The notes under the pieces are model-generated. The model was not told the DNA's origin. It did not search any database and saw only the letters and a program-made list of their open reading frames with translations. 51,848 nt of DNA from Bradymonadales bacterium. Its GTDB lineage: Bacteria > Myxococcota_A > Bradymonadia > JAFGEP01. Location of the stretch: positions 1-51,848 of the forward strand of contig JAFGEP010000142.1 of NCBI GenBank assembly GCA_016931535.1, given 5' to 3'. Both the position numbers and the translations under genes were made by a program. Below are positions 32,746 through 40,535 of this stretch, piece after piece. Every line of letters starts with the position of its first letter. Positions within the stretch are counted from its first letter, which is position 1.

Positions 32746-33912
32746 TCAAGCCCAGCTTCCTCCGTTCTGCACGAAGGGAGACAGCTCGCGCAATCGATCG
32801 ACGATCCCTGGCAGCACCTCCAGCACCTGGTCGATCTCCTCCACGGTGTTGTAACGGCTCAGGCTGAACCGGATCGAGCCGTGAGCACAGGTGAAGGGGA
32901 CGCCCATCGCCCTGAGCACGTGGGAGGGCTCCAGCGAGCCGGAGGCGCACGCCGATCCCGAGGAGGCGCAGATGCCGTGTTCGTCGAGCATCATCAGGAT
33001 CGACTCCCCCTCGATGAACTCGAAGCTCACGTTGAGGGTGTTGGGCAACCGGTTCCTTCCATTGAGCCGGGCTCCCTTGCAGCGATCGAGGATGCCCTTT
33101 TCCAGCCGATCGCGCAGCGTGGCCAGGCGGACCACCTCCTTGTCCAACCCCTCCAGGGCCAGCTCGGCGGCCTGGCCCAGACCGACAATGCCGGGGACGT
33201 TCTCGGTTCCGGCGCGCCGGTTGCCCTCCTGGTGGCCGCCTAAAAGCTGCGGCAAGAGCTTGGTGCGCTTGCGGATGAACAGGGCGCCGACCCCCTTGGG
33301 TCCGTGCAGCTTGTGTCCCGAGATGCTCAAGAGGTCCACCGGCACCCGACTCAGGTCGATCGGGATCTTGCCCACCGCCTGCACCGCATCGCTGTGGAAG
33401 AACACCGAGCGCTCCTTGCATCGCTGGGCGATCTCTTCGATCGGAAAGAGGACCCCGGTTTCGTTGTTGGCCCACATGATGCTGACCAGGGCGGTCTGGG
33501 GGGTGATCGACCGATCCAGCATCTCCAGGTCCAGTGCGCCATCGCTATCCACGCGCACCTCGGTCAGGTGGTAGCCGAGGTTCTCCAGGCGCTTGATGGG
33601 GCTGTGCACGGCCGGATGCTCGACACGGCTGGTGACGATGTGCTTCTTCGACCCTTCCAACGCCTCGATGGCTCCCCGGATCGCCAGGTTGTCGCTCTCC
33701 GTGCCCCCGGCGGTGAACACGATCTCGGCGGGGGATGCCCCGATCAGGGCCGCGACCTGCTCCCGGGCCCGGTCGATGTGGCGCTTCACCTGGCCGCCGA
33801 AGCTGTGCATGCTGGAGGCGTTGCCGTACTGCTCGCTCCAGAAGGGGCGCATCGCCTCGACCACCTCGGGTGCGGCTATGGTGGTCGCGTTGTTGTCCAG
33901 GTAGATCGTCAT
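32746..33912 (-). CDS. nifS: Cysteine desulfurase NifS
   Basis: A 388-residue PLP enzyme of the NifS/IscS class. It has the N-terminal YLDNNATT, the PLP lysine in SGHKLHGPKG (Lys201), and the active-site Cys322 in the loop SSGSACASGSLEPSHVL, which carries the persulfide. It frees sulfur from cysteine for cluster assembly on NifU, encoded directly upstream (three bases between genes). The loop sequence is the longer, IscS/NifS-type loop. The start is ATG 33912. No nif structural genes are in this window, so it probably serves general Fe-S assembly, as in epsilon- and deltaproteobacteria that lack Isc. Confidence 0.95.
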   Translation of the reverse strand: MTIYLDNNATTIAAPEVVEAMRPFWSEQYGNASSMHSFGGQVKRHIDRAREQVAALIGASPAEIVFTAGGTESDNLAIRGAIEALEGSKKHIVTSRVEHPAVHSPIKRLENLGYHLTEVRVDSDGALDLEMLDRSITPQTALVSIMWANNETGVLFPIEEIAQRCKERSVFFHSDAVQAVGKIPIDLSRVPVDLLSISGHKLHGPKGVGALFIRKRTKLLPQLLGGHQEGNRRAGTENVPGIVGLGQAAELALEGLDKEVVRLATLRDRLEKGILDRCKGARLNGRNRLPNTLNVSFEFIEGESILMMLDEHGICASSGSACASGSLEPSHVLRAMGVPFTCAHGSIRFSLSRYNTVEEIDQVLEVLPGIVDRLRELSPFVQNGGSWA

Positions 33913-33915
33913 GGG

Positions 33916-34770
33916 TCACATCCCCGCCATGGCCTCTTCGACCACCACCAGGTCGTCGCTCACGAACTCGCGAAGCTTGACCTCGACCACGTCCTTCAGG
34001 GTGAAGTTGGCCACCCGGCACTGGGCGCAGTTGCCCCGCAGCGAGACGATGACCAGGTTTCCATCCACGTCCACCAGCTCGATGTCGCCACCATCCTTGC
34101 GCAGGGCGGGTCGAATCTCCCGCTCCAGGGTCTCCTCGACCAGCTTGATCTTCTGGATAGTCGTCAACCGCTTGGGCTTCTGCGGGACGGCGACCTCCTC
34201 GGGTGGAGATCCCAAGATCCGGGTGAGGATGGCCTCGATGTCGGGAGCGCAGGTGCCGCAGCCTCCACCAGCCTTGGTGTAGTTGGTCACCTCCTCGACC
34301 GTCTTCAGGTGGTTCTCCCGGATGGCCCGTTCGATATCCTGCTCGGAGACCCCGAAGCAGGTGCAGACCACGCGGCTTTCCACCTTCCGCTCGAACCCCT
34401 TGCCCTTGCGGTAGTTGTCGATAGCGGCCAGCAACGCGTCCCGGCCCATGACCGAGCAGTGCATCTTCTGGTCCGGCAGGCCCCCGAGGTAGTCGGCGAT
34501 CTCCTGGTTGGTGATCGCCTCGGCCTCTTCCAGGGTCTTGCCCTTGATCATCTCGGTCATGGCCGAGGAGGAAGCGATCGCACTGGCACAGCCGAAGGTC
34601 TGGAACTTGACCTGGTCGATCCGGTTCTGGTCGTCCAGCTTAAACATCAGCTTGAGCGCGTCACCGCAGGCCAGCGAGCCCACCAGCCCGACGCCGTCGG
34701 GCTGCTTGATCTCCCCCACGTTGCGGGGGTTTCGGAAATGATCCATGACCTTGTCGGTGTAGTCCCACAT
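33916..34770 (-). CDS. nifU: Fe-S cluster scaffold NifU (three domains)
   Basis: A 284-residue full-length NifU. N-terminal IscU-like scaffold (about residues 1-125) with the cysteines in LACGDALKL, FGCASAIASSS and KMHCSVMGRDAL; a central BFD-like [2Fe-2S] domain (about 135-190) with CTCFG and GGGCGTCAPDI; and the C-terminal NifU/NfuA domain (about 210-284) with GNCAQCRV. All cluster ligands are present. ATG 34770 has GGAG seven bases upstream; an earlier TTG would add only two residues. nifU is the first gene of a nifU-nifS-rubrerythrin operon read from the promoter at 34822-34849. Confidence 0.95.
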   Translation of the reverse strand: MWDYTDKVMDHFRNPRNVGEIKQPDGVGLVGSLACGDALKLMFKLDDQNRIDQVKFQTFGCASAIASSSAMTEMIKGKTLEEAEAITNQEIADYLGGLPDQKMHCSVMGRDALLAAIDNYRKGKGFERKVESRVVCTCFGVSEQDIERAIRENHLKTVEEVTNYTKAGGGCGTCAPDIEAILTRILGSPPEEVAVPQKPKRLTTIQKIKLVEETLEREIRPALRKDGGDIELVDVDGNLVIVSLRGNCAQCRVANFTLKDVVEVKLREFVSDDLVVVEEAMAGM

Positions 34771-34821
34771 ACGCAATCTCCGGTCGCCACATCACCCTGT
34801 AGTCACGGGTGAGGCTTAACG

Positions 34822-34849
34822 ATTACAGCGGTATGATACAGTTTCACAA
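34822..34849 (-). promoter_or_regulatory. sigma-70-type promoter of nifU-nifS
   Basis: On the minus strand: TTGTGA (34849-34844), 16-bp spacer, TGTAAT (34827-34822). Predicted start near 34815, leader about 45 nt. No clear Fe-S regulator palindrome was found nearby. Confidence 0.5.
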
Positions 34850-34920
34850 CCGGTTCGCACAGAGGTGCCGGCAGGGTGCTGCCGTCTACGGATAAGCCGC
34901 ACGAAGATCGATCCGGCTTG

Positions 34921-34954
34921 TTGACCTCTAATGACTGGTCAACTAGACTGGTCA
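34921..34954 (+). promoter_or_regulatory. Toxin-antitoxin promoter with direct-repeat operator
   Basis: TTGACC (34921-34926), 17-bp spacer, TAGACT (34944-34949). Seven bases on is 34956, the A of the antitoxin ATG, so the mRNA is predicted to be leaderless; no ribosome binding site is present. Two exact copies of GACTGGTCA (34933-34941 and 34946-34954, 13 bp apart) cover the spacer and the -10, an ideal place for self-repression by the antitoxin. Confidence 0.6.
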
Positions 34955-34955
34955 T

Positions 34956-35192
34956 ATGAAGACCATCGGCGCCACCGAGTTCAAGACCCGTTGTCTGGCC
35001 TTGCTAGACGAGGTTTCCGAGAGCCATGAGGAGTTCCTCATCTTGAAGCGCGGCAAGGCGGTGGCGCGGGTCGTGCCGGTCACGGTTGCCTCCACCTCGC
35101 CTCAGGCGGCCCTGGTGGGTACGATGATCACCCTGTCCGACATCGTCGAGCCGCCTCTACCGGCGGAGAGCTGGGAAGCGGAGGGGGGATGA
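34956..35192 (+). CDS. Antitoxin of the Phd/YefM family
   Basis: A 78-residue protein beginning MKTIGATEFKTRCLALLDEV, the usual Phd/YefM DNA-binding start, followed by the strand EFLILKRGKAVARVVPV. The C-terminal third (about 50-78) would wrap the toxin. It neutralises the PIN toxin encoded next, with which it overlaps by four bases, and should repress its own promoter through the two direct repeats upstream. The absence of a ribosome binding site together with the promoter position predicts leaderless translation. Confidence 0.9.
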   Translation: MKTIGATEFKTRCLALLDEVSESHEEFLILKRGKAVARVVPVTVASTSPQAALVGTMITLSDIVEPPLPAESWEAEGG

Positions 35193-35599
35193 TGAGCTTG
35201 GTGGCGGACACCCACATCTGGGTGTGGTGGGCGAGCGAACCGGCGCGGCTTGGAGCGGAGATGGTGGAAGCGCTGGACACGGTATCACCCGAATCGCCGC
35301 TTCTGGTGCCAGATATCTGCTTGTGGGAAGTCGCGACGTTGGTTTCGTTGAATCGTCTGCGGCCTACCATCCCACTTGGCCAGTGGCTCGCTCAGGCAGC
35401 CGCCCCACCGCTGGTTCGGGTGGTTCCTATCGATGCCGCCATCGCTGCGGAGGTCGCCGCGTTGCCGGCCCATTTTCACCGCGATCCTGCCGATCGGATC
35501 ATTGTCGCCACCGCCCGTGTTCTTGGCCTGCCGCTGCTTACCGCCGATTCGCGCATTCGCGCCAGCGGACTGGTCTCGGTGGTCGGCTGCGGTCGGTGA
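35189..35599 (+). CDS. vapC: PIN-domain toxin (VapC family)
   Basis: A 136-residue PIN nuclease. Acidic metal ligands: Asp7 (ADTH), Glu47 (LWEVA), Asp99/Asp102 (RDPADR) and Asp120 (TADSRI), all in place, so an active Mg-dependent RNase is predicted. VapC toxins cleave tRNA or rRNA and slow growth. Paired with a Phd-type antitoxin and not a VapB, a combination that is common. ATG 35189 overlaps the antitoxin stop; a second ATG follows at once. Confidence 0.9.
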   Translation: MMSLVADTHIWVWWASEPARLGAEMVEALDTVSPESPLLVPDICLWEVATLVSLNRLRPTIPLGQWLAQAAAPPLVRVVPIDAAIAAEVAALPAHFHRDPADRIIVATARVLGLPLLTADSRIRASGLVSVVGCGR

Positions 35600-35682
35600 C
35601 CTGGGCCGCTCACCTCGTGCAGGTGGTGGCGGTGGCATGCGATGGCCAACCCCGAGATGGGGGGCAGAAAGCAGGGCTTTTT

Positions 35683-36096
35683 TCAAGCCGCCTGTCCGAA
35701 GAGATCCCCGTGGAGTTCGGAACGTCCCACGCCGGCGGTGCGGGCTGCGGCCAGGTATTCTCCCCGGCAGTTCACGAAGATGCTGCGTTCCAAAGAGAGA
35801 TTGAAACGTCGGGCCGCATCCCAGAACGGCCCCGGATCGAAGGAGTTTTTCAGCAGGATGACTTCGGTCAGGGGAGCGATGTATCGCGGGTGTCGGTCGT
35901 TTCGAAGGGTACAGAGCAGCTCGGCGCAGGAGTCATGCCGCTGTCCGCAGAGATCGAGGTGGTCGGTCACCACCATGATGCGGTAACCCATGGCGGCGTG
36001 GTCGCGAAGCAGTGCCAGGACAAAGGGAGAAACCGGCATGCCGGGGCACGAGCGCAGCGAAGCGATCGGGATGAACAAGGCTCGGTTCGAGTTCAT
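35683..36096 (-). CDS. HAD-like protein lacking catalytic aspartates
   Basis: A 137-residue protein from ATG 36096 (AGGGAGGT upstream). The order of elements follows small HAD phosphatases of the HisB/GmhB type: strand RALFI, PGM...LALLRDHAAMGYRIMVVTDH, and LERSIFV with AAARTAGVG. The DxD nucleophile motif is replaced by PIASL, the motif II Thr is kept (VVTDH), and the motif IV GD is replaced by NC. The protein should not hydrolyse phosphate by the usual mechanism. It may bind a ligand or act as a regulator. Two strong hairpins lie just before its start. It is convergent with the toxin gene and unrelated in direction to the citrate operon. Confidence 0.6.
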   Translation of the reverse strand: MNSNRALFIPIASLRSCPGMPVSPFVLALLRDHAAMGYRIMVVTDHLDLCGQRHDSCAELLCTLRNDRHPRYIAPLTEVILLKNSFDPGPFWDAARRFNLSLERSIFVNCRGEYLAAARTAGVGRSELHGDLFGQAA

Positions 36097-36146
36097 GGCT
36101 ACCTCCCTGGTTCGACCGCACTCGCGAGGAGAGCGGCGCAGGCTAT

Positions 36147-36207
36147 GGGAATCCCCCATTGGGGGTTCCCACCTGCGACCGCTGGAACCGTTCCCTGGTT
36201 CCAGCGG
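36147..36207. repeat. Two adjacent strong inverted repeats
   Basis: GGGAATCCCCC-ATT-GGGGGTTCCC (36147-36170; one bulged T) and CCGCTGGAACC-GTTCCCT-GGTTCCAGCGG (36179-36207; perfect 11-bp arms). Both contain GGAACC/GGTTCC-like cores. They lie 50-110 bases upstream of the HAD-like gene start, in its leader or promoter. Confidence 0.7.
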
Positions 36208-36726
36208 CCGCAGATGTGAAACAACAAAACATCAAGGTCACTTTCCATTCCATTGAGGAGGAGGTCCTTTGCTGTCCGAGGTCCCGGTCGTGTCCTGCAT
36301 CCGGAGACCTCATTGCTATAGACGAAACCACTGCAGGATTCGATCCAAATCATAGGTTCGAAATCGGAGATCTCCCAATTTTCCCAGTTTTATTGCGGGG
36401 TCGAGCGGGAGCCAGTTACCAGGCCGCCCAGGCTGGCGACTCGGTCGACAGATCCGGGACACCGGCTCTGGCGGCCTGGGCGGCGCCCTTTCTTGCTCCA
36501 ACCTCGTCCTGGTCTCATCTCCTTTTCACCCCTCGGTTTTGTGAGGGTTATCGGCGGAACAACGACATCGTTGTCATGGTTGATGTCAACCGATTCCTCT
36601 TGAAGTCCTGGCCTGTTGCCTGCTAGGTTGACGCGCTCGACGGCGGGGTTTTTCGCGGGCTGGCGACCGATCTTGCCAGCTTGGCACGCCTGCAACCCCC
36701 AGACCGGTCCACAATGGAGAAGAGAG
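36208..36726. other. Less GC-rich intergenic region before the citrate operon
   Basis: 519 bases without a convincing gene and with visibly lower GC than its surroundings at 36208-36400. An 11-bp inverted repeat, GCCGCCCAGGC and GCCTGGGCGGC, lies at 36423-36433 and 36474-36484 with 40 bases between. Two palindromes are at 36559-36591 (listed separately). An open frame in phase with the dehydrogenase gene extends upstream, but it lacks family similarity and a ribosome binding site. It may be a remnant of an inserted or decayed element. Confidence 0.45.
36559..36591. promoter_or_regulatory. Tandem palindromes upstream of the citrate operon
   Basis: ACAACGA-CA-TCGTTGT (36559-36574) and GGTTGA-TG-TCAACC (36578-36591), both perfect with two-base centres, three bases apart. 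Two adjoining dyads are typical operator sites for a dimeric repressor or activator. They lie 135-170 bases before the first gene of the operon. Confidence 0.45.
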
Positions 36727-37908
36727 ATGACCAAGAGAACGGTAGTCGTCATGTCCGGAGACGGTATCGGCAAGACCGTGATGCCCGAGGCCCTGCGCGT
36801 ACTGGAAGCCATCGGCTTCGATGCCGACTACGTGGAGGCCGGCATCGGCTGGAAGCACTGGGTAGAGGAGGGAGACCCCCTGCCGCCACGAACCATCGAG
36901 CTGCTGGAGGAGCATCGGCTGGGGCTGTTCGGGGCCATCACCTCCAAGACCAAGACCAAGGCGGCCCAGGAGCTCGCGCCGCACCTGAAGGACAAGGGGC
37001 TGACCTACTACAGCCCCATCGTGCGCATGCGCCAGCACTTCGACCTGGACATCTGCGTCCGCCCCTGCCGGAGCTTTGCCAACAATCCACTCAACTTCAT
37101 CCGACGCAAGGGAGAAGGGTTCGAGGAGCCTCAGGTGGACGTGGTCATCTTCCGCCAGAACACCGAGGGGCTCTACTGCGGGGTGGAGTGGACCAACCCG
37201 CCGGAGGGGGTCCGCACGGCGCTGGAGACCCACGCCAAGATGAAGGCGTTTGGGCAGGTGGCCAGCGAGGATCTGGCCATCTCGCTGCGCATCTTCAGTC
37301 GCCCCGCTTGCCAGCGGATCGCACGGGAGGCGTTCGAGTATGCCCGCAAGCATGGCTACCGGTCGGTGACGGTATGCGAGAAGCCCAACGTGATCCGGGA
37401 GACCTCGGGCATGATGGAGGAGGTGGCCCGCCAGGTATCGGCCGACTACCCCGAGATCCAGCTGTGGTCCACCAACATCGACGCCCAGATGATGTGGTTG
37501 ACCAAGAACCCCGAGGACTACGGCGTCATTCTCTCCGGCAACATGTTCGGCGACATCGTCTCCGATGGATTCGCCGGTCTGGTCGGCGGCCTGGGGTTCG
37601 CCTGCAGTGCCAACATGGGGAAACGGGTGGCGGTGTTCGAGCCTACCCACGGCTCGGCGCCGAAGTACGAGAAGCTGGACCCCTCCATCGTCAACCCGAT
37701 CGCCATGATCCTGTCGGCCTGCATGATGCTCGACCATATCGGCCAGGGCGAGAAGGCCGCACGCATCAAGGAGGCCATCGCCGCCGTGGTGGCCGAGGGC
37801 AAGGTGCGGACCTATGACATGCTGCGGCTGACTGGAGGCCCTCGTGTCTTCGAGCATGGGGCCGCCACCACCCAGCAGATGACCGACGCCATCATCGCCA
37901 ACCTGTAG
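36727..37908 (+). CDS. Isocitrate/isopropylmalate-family dehydrogenase, probably NADP isocitrate dehydrogenase-like
   Basis: A 393-residue beta-decarboxylating dehydrogenase; ATG 36727 follows GGAGAAGAGAG. Set against E. coli Icd, the substrate residues Ser113, Arg119, Arg129, Arg153 and Tyr160 match Ser96, Arg102, Arg112, Arg143 and Tyr150, but Asn115 is Ile98. The metal site NMFGDIVSDGFAGLVGGLG is intact. HGSAPKY keeps the Lys-Tyr pair of NADP-dependent Icd. It most likely interconverts isocitrate and 2-oxoglutarate; the Asn-to-Ile change leaves room for a related substrate such as a homologue or a methylated form. It is the first gene of the seven-gene operon, 16 bases before the HD gene. 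Confidence 0.85.
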   Translation: MTKRTVVVMSGDGIGKTVMPEALRVLEAIGFDADYVEAGIGWKHWVEEGDPLPPRTIELLEEHRLGLFGAITSKTKTKAAQELAPHLKDKGLTYYSPIVRMRQHFDLDICVRPCRSFANNPLNFIRRKGEGFEEPQVDVVIFRQNTEGLYCGVEWTNPPEGVRTALETHAKMKAFGQVASEDLAISLRIFSRPACQRIAREAFEYARKHGYRSVTVCEKPNVIRETSGMMEEVARQVSADYPEIQLWSTNIDAQMMWLTKNPEDYGVILSGNMFGDIVSDGFAGLVGGLGFACSANMGKRVAVFEPTHGSAPKYEKLDPSIVNPIAMILSACMMLDHIGQGEKAARIKEAIAAVVAEGKVRTYDMLRLTGGPRVFEHGAATTQQMTDAIIANL

Positions 37909-37923
37909 TCAAAAGGAGGGGCC

Positions 37924-38499
37924 ATGATCCAGCGCCAACAGATCGAATCCACCTTTGCGGAGCTCCTGGGTCAGATCGCAGACCCCGATCTCAGAAGACG
38001 GACCGTGGATACCTGGATGCTGGCCATCGAGGAGGGCGGCTGGCGGTCCATGGAGGAGCTCTCCTCCATGCCGTTCACCCTCTTGACCAACTGCCGGGGG
38101 GTCAACTTCCTCGAGCACACGGTGGCGGTCACCCAGGGCGCCATCGGGCTGGCCAAGGCCCAGATGGCTGCCTACCAGCGGATGCCCTACGACATCGACA
38201 TGGACCGCCTGATCGCCGGCGGCCTGCTCCACGATGTCGGCAAGCTGACCGAGTTCGAGCGCAAGCCCGATGGCACCTACGTCAAGAGCCGGGCCGGCAA
38301 GTGCGCCCGTCACCCGATCTCCGGCGCCATCCTGGCAGCCAAGGCGGGGCTGCCCCAGGAGGTGATCAACATGATCGCCTGCCATGCCAAGGAGGGAGAG
38401 GGCAGACCTCAGGTGGTGGAGACCGTCCTGGTTCACCAGGCCGACTTCGGAACCTTCGATCCCCTGGTCATGCTGGAGAAGGGCACCTTGATCGTGTGA
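37924..38499 (+). CDS. HD-domain phosphohydrolase
   Basis: A 191-residue protein with a complete HD metal site: His65 (LEHT), His103-Asp104 (LLHDVGK), His130 (ARHP), His154 (ACHAKEG) and Asp174 (HQADFG). It is thus expected to be a metal-dependent phosphohydrolase acting on a nucleotide or another phosphate ester. The strong AAGGAGGGG precedes ATG 37924. Its presence inside a citrate/isocitrate operon is odd, as none of the known steps needs it. It might remove a damaged cofactor, act on a CoA-derived prosthetic-group precursor of citrate lyase, or degrade a signal nucleotide; none of these is shown by the sequence. Confidence 0.8.
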   Translation: MIQRQQIESTFAELLGQIADPDLRRRTVDTWMLAIEEGGWRSMEELSSMPFTLLTNCRGVNFLEHTVAVTQGAIGLAKAQMAAYQRMPYDIDMDRLIAGGLLHDVGKLTEFERKPDGTYVKSRAGKCARHPISGAILAAKAGLPQEVINMIACHAKEGEGRPQVVETVLVHQADFGTFDPLVMLEKGTLIV

Positions 38500-38591
38500 T
38501 GAGGGGCGGGAGCGGACGGCAGGCGCGTGGCCAGTGTGTCGCGTCCCGTTTCGAGGTTCCGATGTACCGGCCGTAGTCGAGAGGCACCGCC

Positions 38592-38620
38592 GCGGGGTGT
38601 TCCGGTAGACCGGGCCCCGC
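38592..38620 (+). other. Nested hairpin in the operon leader of the fused aconitase gene
   Basis: GCGGGG and CCCCGC (38592-38597 and 38615-38620) enclose CCGG-TAGA-CCGG (38602-38613). The stem lies nine bases before the ribosome binding site (38629-38637) of the next gene, and could tune its translation or protect an mRNA end after processing. Confidence 0.4.
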
Positions 38621-38642
38621 CATGGCAGTGGGGAGGGTTACT

Positions 38643-40439
38643 GTGAGTCATACCGTCGTGGAGAAGATCCTGGGCGCCCATGCTGGACGCGAGGTGTTTC
38701 CGGACGAGATCGTGGACGTCGAGATCGACGCACGGGTCGCGCGCGACTTCGGTGGCGCCAACGTGGTCAAGAATCTGCGCGAGCATCGGCTGGATGTGGC
38801 CGATCCCACCCGCACCTTCTTCACCTTCGACTGCAATCCGACCGGCTCGGACCAGAAGTACGCCGCCAACCAGCAGATCTGTCGCCTGTTCGCGCGGGAG
38901 CAGGGGGTCGGGCTGTTCGACATCGATCGCGGCATCGGCACCCACCTGGCCATCGACAACGGCCTGGTGGGACCCGGCGGAACCCTGGTATCCACCGACT
39001 CCCACGCCAATATCCTGGGAGCCATCGGCGCCTTCGGACAGGGCATGGGGGATGTCGACATCGCCCATGCCTTCGCACATGGCCGCATCTGGTTCAAGGT
39101 GCCCCCCACCGTCCAGGTCGAGTTTGTGGGGACCCCCTCGCCCCTGGCCACCCCCAAGGACCTGGTCCTGGCCGCCCTGCGGCTTTTCGGCGCCAACGGT
39201 CTTCTGGGCTACTCCGCCGAGTTCACCGGCGAGGCGATCGAGCGGCTGAGCCTGGATGGCCGGATCACCGTCTCCTCGATGGCCACCGAGATGGGGGGCA
39301 TCATCGCGTTGATCCCCCCCTCGCACCAGGTCATCGATCACTGCCGAAGGGCCAGCGCCCGGTTCGAGCCGGTCTTCGCCGACGAGGATGCCCGCTACGC
39401 CAGGACCGTCCAGGTCGACGTGGAAGGGCTTTTACCCCTCCTCTCACGGCCAGGGCACCCGGAGGACGTGGTGGAGGTGGCCGAGGTAGCCGGCCAGCCC
39501 ATCGACTCGGCGTTCGTCGGCTCCTGCACCAACGGCCGCATGGAGGATCTGCGGGCGGTGGCTCGCCTGCTGCAAGAGCACAAGCTGGCGCCCGGGGTGG
39601 TGCTCAAGATCGTACCCGCCACCGATCGGATCTGGCGCCAGTGCCTCGACGAGGGGTTGATCGAGGTGTTCAAAAGGGCGGGCGCCATGGTCGGCAACGC
39701 CGGCTGTGCCGGCTGCGCCGCCGGCCAGATCGGACAGACCGGCCCGGGCGAGGTGGCGGTCAGCACCGGAAACCGGAACTTCGCAGGGAAACAGGGGAAA
39801 GGGCTGATGTACCTGGCCAGCCCCGCCACCGCCGCCTCCTCGGCCATCGCCGGAGCCATCACCACCGTCGACGCGCTCGATATCGCACCGCAGCGCGTTT
39901 CCAGACCCGTCCCTCAGCGGATCGACCAGGCGCCCGAGACGGGAAGTGGGGTGGCGGCCAAGCCCACCCGCATGACCGGCCGGGTCTGGGTGGTGGACAA
40001 GGACAACATCGACACCGACATGATCTACCACAACCGCCACCTGGCCGTGACCGACCTTCTGGAGATGGGACAGTTTACCTTCGGCAACCTCCCTGGATGG
40101 GAGCAGTTCCCCCAAGAGGCCCAACCGGGCGACATCCTGGTGGTGGGGCAGAACTTCGGCTGCGGCAGCTCCCGACAGCAGGCGGTCGACTGCTTCAAGG
40201 CGCTCGAGGTGGGGCTGATCGTGGGCCGCTCCTTTGGCGCCATCTACGAGCGCAACGCCATCAACAACGCCCTTCCCATCCTGGTCGCCGATCTCGTCCA
40301 CAGCGGGATCAAGGACGGCGACCAGATCGAGGTGGACCTGACCACCGGCGAGATCCGATTGCCCGACGGCCGCCTCCTGGCGGGACAGCCGTTCTCCGAG
40401 GTGCAGATGGCCATCTACCAGAAGGGGGGGCTACTTTGA
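38643..40439 (+). CDS. Aconitase-superfamily hydro-lyase, large and small domains fused
   Basis: A 598-residue protein from GTG 38643 (GGGGAGGG upstream; an ATG 21 bases earlier has no site). Large part (about 1-430): the 4Fe-4S ligands Cys295 (GSCTNGR), Cys355 and Cys358 (GCAGC). Small swivel part (about 445-598): DNIDTDMIYHNRHL and the active-site GQNFGCGSSRQQA. Fusion of LeuC- and LeuD-like halves is a known alternative form. The specificity loop reads HLAV, unlike YLRT of archaeal homoaconitase or YLVY of isopropylmalate isomerase. Citrate-isocitrate isomerisation fits the operon best, by context only. The [4Fe-4S] cluster would be oxygen sensitive. Confidence 0.85.
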   Translation: MSHTVVEKILGAHAGREVFPDEIVDVEIDARVARDFGGANVVKNLREHRLDVADPTRTFFTFDCNPTGSDQKYAANQQICRLFAREQGVGLFDIDRGIGTHLAIDNGLVGPGGTLVSTDSHANILGAIGAFGQGMGDVDIAHAFAHGRIWFKVPPTVQVEFVGTPSPLATPKDLVLAALRLFGANGLLGYSAEFTGEAIERLSLDGRITVSSMATEMGGIIALIPPSHQVIDHCRRASARFEPVFADEDARYARTVQVDVEGLLPLLSRPGHPEDVVEVAEVAGQPIDSAFVGSCTNGRMEDLRAVARLLQEHKLAPGVVLKIVPATDRIWRQCLDEGLIEVFKRAGAMVGNAGCAGCAAGQIGQTGPGEVAVSTGNRNFAGKQGKGLMYLASPATAASSAIAGAITTVDALDIAPQRVSRPVPQRIDQAPETGSGVAAKPTRMTGRVWVVDKDNIDTDMIYHNRHLAVTDLLEMGQFTFGNLPGWEQFPQEAQPGDILVVGQNFGCGSSRQQAVDCFKALEVGLIVGRSFGAIYERNAINNALPILVADLVHSGIKDGDQIEVDLTTGEIRLPDGRLLAGQPFSEVQMAIYQKGGLL

Positions 40440-40535
40440 GCGCATACGGCGCCGGCAGCGGTCAGCGGTCACCTTCGGGTGTCGAGGTAGAACAGCATGG
40501 TTGAACGAGTCGTAACACCTGGATTCGAGGTACCC

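Noticed and set aside
34771..34955. CRISPR or phage attachment site at the repeats near 34933
   Set aside because: Only two 9-base units located on a promoter; operator of the toxin-antitoxin pair explains them.
36681..36697. sigma-54-like TTGGCACGCCTGCAA before the dehydrogenase gene
   Set aside because: GG and GC are seven bases apart and not ten, so it cannot be a -24/-12 promoter.
36616..36726. Upstream extension of the dehydrogenase to ATG 36616
   Set aside because: The added 37 residues resemble no family member and lack a ribosome binding site; ATG 36727 has a good one.
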